A stretch of DNA of 8,001 nt from Candidatus Magasanikiibacteriota bacterium (GTDB taxonomy: Bacteria > Patescibacteriota > Patescibacteriia > Magasanikbacterales > UBA922), in the NCBI GenBank assembly GCA_023246555.1, contig JAHFIC010000037.1, positions 1 to 8,001 of the forward strand, given 5' to 3'. This document shows positions 6,023 to 8,001 of the stretch, one piece after another. A program made the translations under genes and the position numbers. The notes under the pieces are model-generated. The model had not been told where the DNA came from, did no database searches, and was given only the letters and a program-made list of their open reading frames with translations. The stretch's first letter is position 1; each line of letters opens with the position of its first letter.

Positions 6023-6028
6023 AGTATA
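6023..6028 (-). promoter_or_regulatory. Possible -10 element for the XRE remnant and transporter
   Basis: TATACT on the - strand (6028-6023) would start transcription near 6016, about 12 bases before the remnant's ATG. No convincing -35 hexamer lies at the right distance (TATAAA is found there), so this is a weak call. No other promoter for the transporter was seen. Confidence 0.25.
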
Positions 6029-6063
6029 GTACATCACAATGGTATTTTATAATTGTTCACTAA

Positions 6064-6139
6064 ATCAAAAACAGCCTTTCGTAAAAGCTGTTTTTGATAG
6101 GACCGCGATGTACTTGCTTTCCCAAAAGGCGTCGCGGTC
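6064..6139 (-). repeat. Two-hairpin repeat, copy 1, terminator of the HD-domain gene
   Basis: This has two adjacent inverted repeats. The first is a perfect 12-bp stem, ATCAAAAACAGC (6064-6075) and GCTGTTTTTGAT (6087-6098), with an 11-base loop. The second is a perfect 8-bp stem, GACCGCGA (6101-6108) and TCGCGGTC (6132-6139), with a longer loop. On the - strand the GC-rich hairpin comes first, 43 bases after the HD-domain gene's stop. The AT-rich hairpin then ends in a T-rich run, as in an intrinsic terminator. A second copy lies at 7620-7696 with near-identical first hairpin. Confidence 0.8.
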
Positions 6140-6182
6140 GTACGCCAGTGAGAGGGGGGAGCGAGATCAGCTTTTGACAATC

Positions 6183-6860
6183 TCATCTGGATCTCTTTTG
6201 TTTGGCAGCATGCGATTTCATCACTTTCGCTGTTTTAAACCTTGCCTTGACTTGAGCTTCGGTCGGCAGCCGCGGCTTGAGTTGTTTTTCCATGAATTTG
6301 ATGAGTTCGATGGTCGCCAACTTTTCCATAGAGTTAGTGTAGAACTCTCGAGGATCAATTTTATGTCCCCGCTGGTAGTAGTGCCATGCCTGTAGCGCCA
6401 CTTCTAGCTTATCGATCTCTTTTGCAATTCTCGATTCAGGAGTCTGTCCATCTTCGTACTCCTTATGCGCTGCGCAGACAAACTCCCCTAGATGAGATCC
6501 GAGAGCCATTCGAATTTTCCTCATGGCCGCTTTTGTTTTCCGCTTTTTTGCGGCTTTAATCTGGTTGCGTTCTAGATCAGTCATAGCGGTGTAGATGTTG
6601 ATATCTCGAGTCAGAATCTCTTCGAGATCATGGACCGCCAAAATGACCATCAATCGCTCGCGGTTGAGCTGGAGACGAACGATGACGAGGGGGATCACCA
6701 TTCCCAGAATCACCGCTCCCATGCTGTGTTCAGCAACACTCTCAGCGTCTTGCACTCTCCGTCTCAAAGCTCGATTGTTCCAACCGTCGCGGGCCTCCTC
6801 TTTCAGGTTGGCGACGAACTGAAATAGTTTAAAAAGACCATCGGAATCGATATCGTTCAT
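6183..6860 (-). CDS. HD-domain phosphohydrolase, YfbR/HDDC2-like
   Basis: This 225-aa protein has the metal-binding pattern of the HD_3 group, which includes 5'-deoxynucleotidases such as YfbR and HDDC2. The motifs are ESVAEHS (40-46, ligand His45), VHDLEEILTRDI (76-87, ligands His77-Asp78, with Glu81 and Asp86 in the conserved E-x4-D spacing), and ESRIAKEIDKLEVALQAWHY (142-161, ligand Asp150). The likely reaction is removal of phosphate from a nucleoside monophosphate; the exact substrate is not shown by the sequence. The middle holds a basic insert (KAAKKRKTKAAMRK, about 102-115), and the C terminus is Lys/Arg-rich (KSHAAKQKRSR), both of which could contact nucleic acid. It is somewhat longer than the typical member of about 200 aa. 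The ATG at 6860 has AGGAAGG 5 bases upstream and its own TTGACA promoter. The stop is TGA, followed by repeat copy 1. Confidence 0.85.
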   Translation of the reverse strand: MNDIDSDGLFKLFQFVANLKEEARDGWNNRALRRRVQDAESVAEHSMGAVILGMVIPLVIVRLQLNRERLMVILAVHDLEEILTRDINIYTAMTDLERNQIKAAKKRKTKAAMRKIRMALGSHLGEFVCAAHKEYEDGQTPESRIAKEIDKLEVALQAWHYYQRGHKIDPREFYTNSMEKLATIELIKFMEKQLKPRLPTEAQVKARFKTAKVMKSHAAKQKRSR

Positions 6861-6881
6861 GTTTGCCTTCCTACGCTTTAG

Positions 6882-6910
6882 AGATTACCGTCGTCGTAGG
6901 TGAATGTCAA
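6882..6910 (-). promoter_or_regulatory. Predicted promoter of the HD-domain gene
   Basis: On the - strand there is a perfect TTGACA (6910-6905), a 17-bp spacer and TAATCT (6887-6882). The start would fall near 6875, giving a leader of about 15 bases that includes the AGGAAGG Shine-Dalgarno site. A 6-bp inverted repeat, CCTACG (6870-6875) and CGTAGG (6895-6900), brackets the -10 and could be an operator, but it is short. Confidence 0.5.
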
Positions 6911-6930
6911 TGATGCTTATATCACTCTGC

Positions 6931-7003
6931 AAAAAAAACCACTCGCAATCTCCTCACTCTGTCTACGAATTATCATAGACACAGTGACGAGCGAGTGGTT
7001 TTT
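6931..7003 (-). terminator. Long two-part hairpin terminator of the acidic-tailed protein gene
   Basis: The outer arms AAAAACCACTCGC (6934-6946) and GCGAGTGGTTTTT (6991-7003) form a perfect 13-bp stem. The inner arms CACTCTGTCTA (6955-6965) and TAGACACAGTG (6976-6986) form 11 positions with one mismatch. On the - strand the outer stem runs into eight consecutive T (6938-6931), an excellent intrinsic terminator about 55 bases after the stop of the gene at 7058-7453. The other strand also ends in T, so it may act in both directions. Confidence 0.8.
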
Positions 7004-7057
7004 GGTGCTCTCCTCGACGCCACGGTTGCTTGGATGATCGCCTCACACGAACAATGA

Positions 7058-7453
7058 TTAATTAAACTCTGAAGAGCTAGGTGCCCCATCGTCACCTTCA
7101 TCATCGTCTTCTTCGTCAAACACCAGTGACAACACCTCAGTCACCATCTGTTCAACAAAGAATGCCGGCCTGCCCTTGAGTTCAAGTGTGGGTTCGTCAG
7201 TATCCGGGAGACGTTCTCCCCGGATAGCCTCGACCAGCTCCTTTCGAGAATCCGCCAGCAGGCCCTGCCTTGCGGCTTCCAGCCACTCTCCGGCTTTTTT
7301 CGTGGAGTAAAAGACGTACACCTCAGTTTCCCGTTTTGACTCATTCCGGACGGAAATGACGATGCAGTCCTTGTCGTCCCCGCCCTCTTCGATTGGCATG
7401 CAGAAAGCGCTGGCTAAAATAAGTTTCCGTACGTCCGTCGGGTCGTTTTGCAT
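7058..7453 (-). CDS. Small acidic hypothetical protein
   Basis: This is a 131-aa soluble protein that I do not recognise. The first 95 residues look like a compact mixed alpha/beta domain: a helix (DVRKLILASAF), strands (DCIVISVRN and TEVYVFYST), a helix with Trp (KKAGEWLEAARQGLLADS), then LELKGRPAFFVEQMVTEVLS. The C terminus is strikingly acidic (DEEDDDEGDDG) and ends in a Ser-rich tail (PSSSEFN). Such tails occur in proteins that bind basic partners or mimic nucleic acid, but nothing proves that here. The ATG at 7453 is preceded by a GAGG-like site 5 bases upstream, and there is no membrane segment or signal peptide. It sits alone between a weak promoter and a strong hairpin terminator, so it is probably monocistronic. 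The stop is TAA. The codons look consistent throughout, which supports a real gene. Confidence 0.7.
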   Translation of the reverse strand: MQNDPTDVRKLILASAFCMPIEEGGDDKDCIVISVRNESKRETEVYVFYSTKKAGEWLEAARQGLLADSRKELVEAIRGERLPDTDEPTLELKGRPAFFVEQMVTEVLSLVFDEEDDDEGDDGAPSSSEFN

Positions 7454-7485
7454 GATGCCCTCTTTCTTCTGGTTGGCCGGTATAT

Positions 7486-7513
7486 ATCATCATAGAAAGT
7501 AACAAATGGTCAA
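7486..7513 (-). promoter_or_regulatory. Weak candidate promoter of the acidic-tailed protein gene
   Basis: On the - strand TTGACC (7513-7508) is followed after 16 bp by GATGAT (7491-7486), with an AT-rich TATATA stretch just beyond. The -35 is good and the -10 poor, so the exact hexamer is unsure. Confidence 0.35.
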
Positions 7514-7619
7514 GAATAGACTTTAATTCTGTTGTTTTCTGGACGAAGCGAGACACAAATTGTTGTGCGGGGTGTATGGGACGACGTTGGAACATTTGTC
7601 TCTATAAATTTACACAAAA

Positions 7620-7696
7620 CAAAAACAGCCTTCGTAAAAGTTGTTTTTGATAGGACCGCAAGTTGTTCGCTGACGATCCTACCAGTGCCTTGCGGT
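7620..7696 (-). repeat. Two-hairpin repeat, copy 2, terminator of the membrane protein gene
   Basis: The arms CAAAAACAGC (7620-7629) and GTTGTTTTTG (7640-7649) pair fully if one G-U pair is allowed. ACCGCAAG (7655-7662) and CTTGCGGT (7689-7696) form a perfect 8-bp second stem. The bases 7620-7659 match 6066-6106 of copy 1 except for one substitution and one deleted T. The second stem differs from copy 1 on both arms but still pairs. It begins 27 bases downstream of the membrane protein's stop, and on the - strand it ends in TTTTTGTTTTG. Confidence 0.8.
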
Positions 7697-7723
7697 GGCG
7701 CACCGATAGGATGGTTAAAAGCT

Positions 7724-8001
7724 TCATACCTTATGCCCCCAGCGAGACCGGAGTTCGTAATAGGTCATGAGAACAATAAGCCCGGTGACCAGCACAACAG
7801 TACGTCCAGCATACAGAACGGCTAGGAAGTTCCTGTCTACGAACGCAGGATAGAGGGCGATAAGCCCGGCGATAAGATTACAGATCCAGCCAGTGAACGA
7901 TTCAGTGTTACGCTTCTCCGTCACCAGATTTTGGATTGTCGGCAGATAGGCAATGCTGATGAGCACTTGGGTAAATATGTTCGAACCGAAGGCATCGCCA
8001 A
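7724..8001 (-). CDS. PQ-loop-like small membrane protein, N terminus outside the window
   Basis: The frame is open to the window edge, so the start is not seen; 91 codons remain up to the stop codon. A GTG at 7966 could be read as a start, but the residues before it (SNIFTQ) continue the same hydrophobic helix, so it is more likely internal. About three membrane helices are visible: NIFTQVLISIAYLPTI, then a short loop (TEKRNTESFTGW), WICNLIAGLIALYPAFV, and a last helix TVVLVTGLIVLMTYY. A proline in the first helix followed by a loop with a conserved-looking ESFTGW resembles one PQ-loop (SWEET/SemiSWEET-like) repeat, but the PQ pair itself is replaced by PT. The substrate and role are unknown. 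The tail ELRSRWGHKV is basic and probably cytoplasmic. The stop is TGA, and repeat copy 2 follows as its terminator. Confidence 0.55.
   Translation of the reverse strand, partial: GDAFGSNIFTQVLISIAYLPTIQNLVTEKRNTESFTGWICNLIAGLIALYPAFVDRNFLAVLYAGRTVVLVTGLIVLMTYYELRSRWGHKV

Noticed and set aside
6064..6139. CRISPR-like or transposon-end interpretation of the repeat
   Set aside because: There are only two copies 1.5 kb apart with no regular spacers, transposase or target-site duplication; placement after gene ends fits terminators.
6039..7825. Two + strand open frames (6039-6395 and 7532-7825) that share a peptide resembling FVKxVFDRTA, as if two related proteins
   Set aside because: The shared peptide is only the translation of the two-hairpin repeat; the rest of each frame is unrelated and lies opposite better-supported - strand genes or their terminators.

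Overview
The window looks like a chromosomal segment of an uncultivated bacterium. The compact co-directional cluster ftsZ, nrdR, small membrane protein, pyk, the scarcity of strong Shine-Dalgarno sites and the style of the small hypothetical proteins suggest a Candidate Phyla Radiation (Patescibacteria) genome. This placement is an inference, not a proof. TGA acts as a stop for three genes, so the Gracilibacteria-type code (TGA = Gly) is not indicated.

Region A (1-3482, + strand) is a housekeeping run: ftsZ (5' end cut off by the window), nrdR, a small single-pass membrane protein and pyruvate kinase, separated by only 10-19 bases. It ends in two back-to-back hairpins that probably serve convergent termination with the next gene.

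Region B (3504-4410) is a divergent pair: a free-standing LuxR-type DNA-binding domain protein (- strand) and a 145-aa conserved-looking protein of unknown function (+ strand). Their promoters lie back to back. The + promoter has a perfect TTGACA and a 17-bp spacer that carries most of a symmetric CACAAT-N6-ATTGTG element, and its predicted transcription start falls on the ATG, so the mRNA looks leaderless. The LuxR-type gene instead has a good Shine-Dalgarno site and a strong 5'-leader hairpin beside it.

Region C (4601-6004, - strand) reads as more AT-rich and holds an MFS-type transporter. Directly upstream of it lie the remains of an XRE-family regulator that were not caught as an open frame: three in-frame stops and one frameshift. 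This resembles an acquired regulator-transporter cassette whose regulator has decayed.

Region D (6064-8001, - strand) has three separately transcribed genes: an HD-domain phosphohydrolase of the YfbR/HDDC2 type, an acidic-tailed unknown protein, and the C-terminal part of a PQ-loop-like membrane protein that runs off the window. The first and third are each followed by a copy of the same two-hairpin repeat. One hairpin is nearly identical in sequence between copies; the other differs in sequence but keeps its pairing. The middle gene is followed by a different long hairpin terminator.

No rRNA, tRNA, CRISPR array, transposase or recognisable defence system was seen. The most notable items are the covarying two-hairpin repeat, the decayed XRE regulator, and the divergent leaderless/leadered promoter region.
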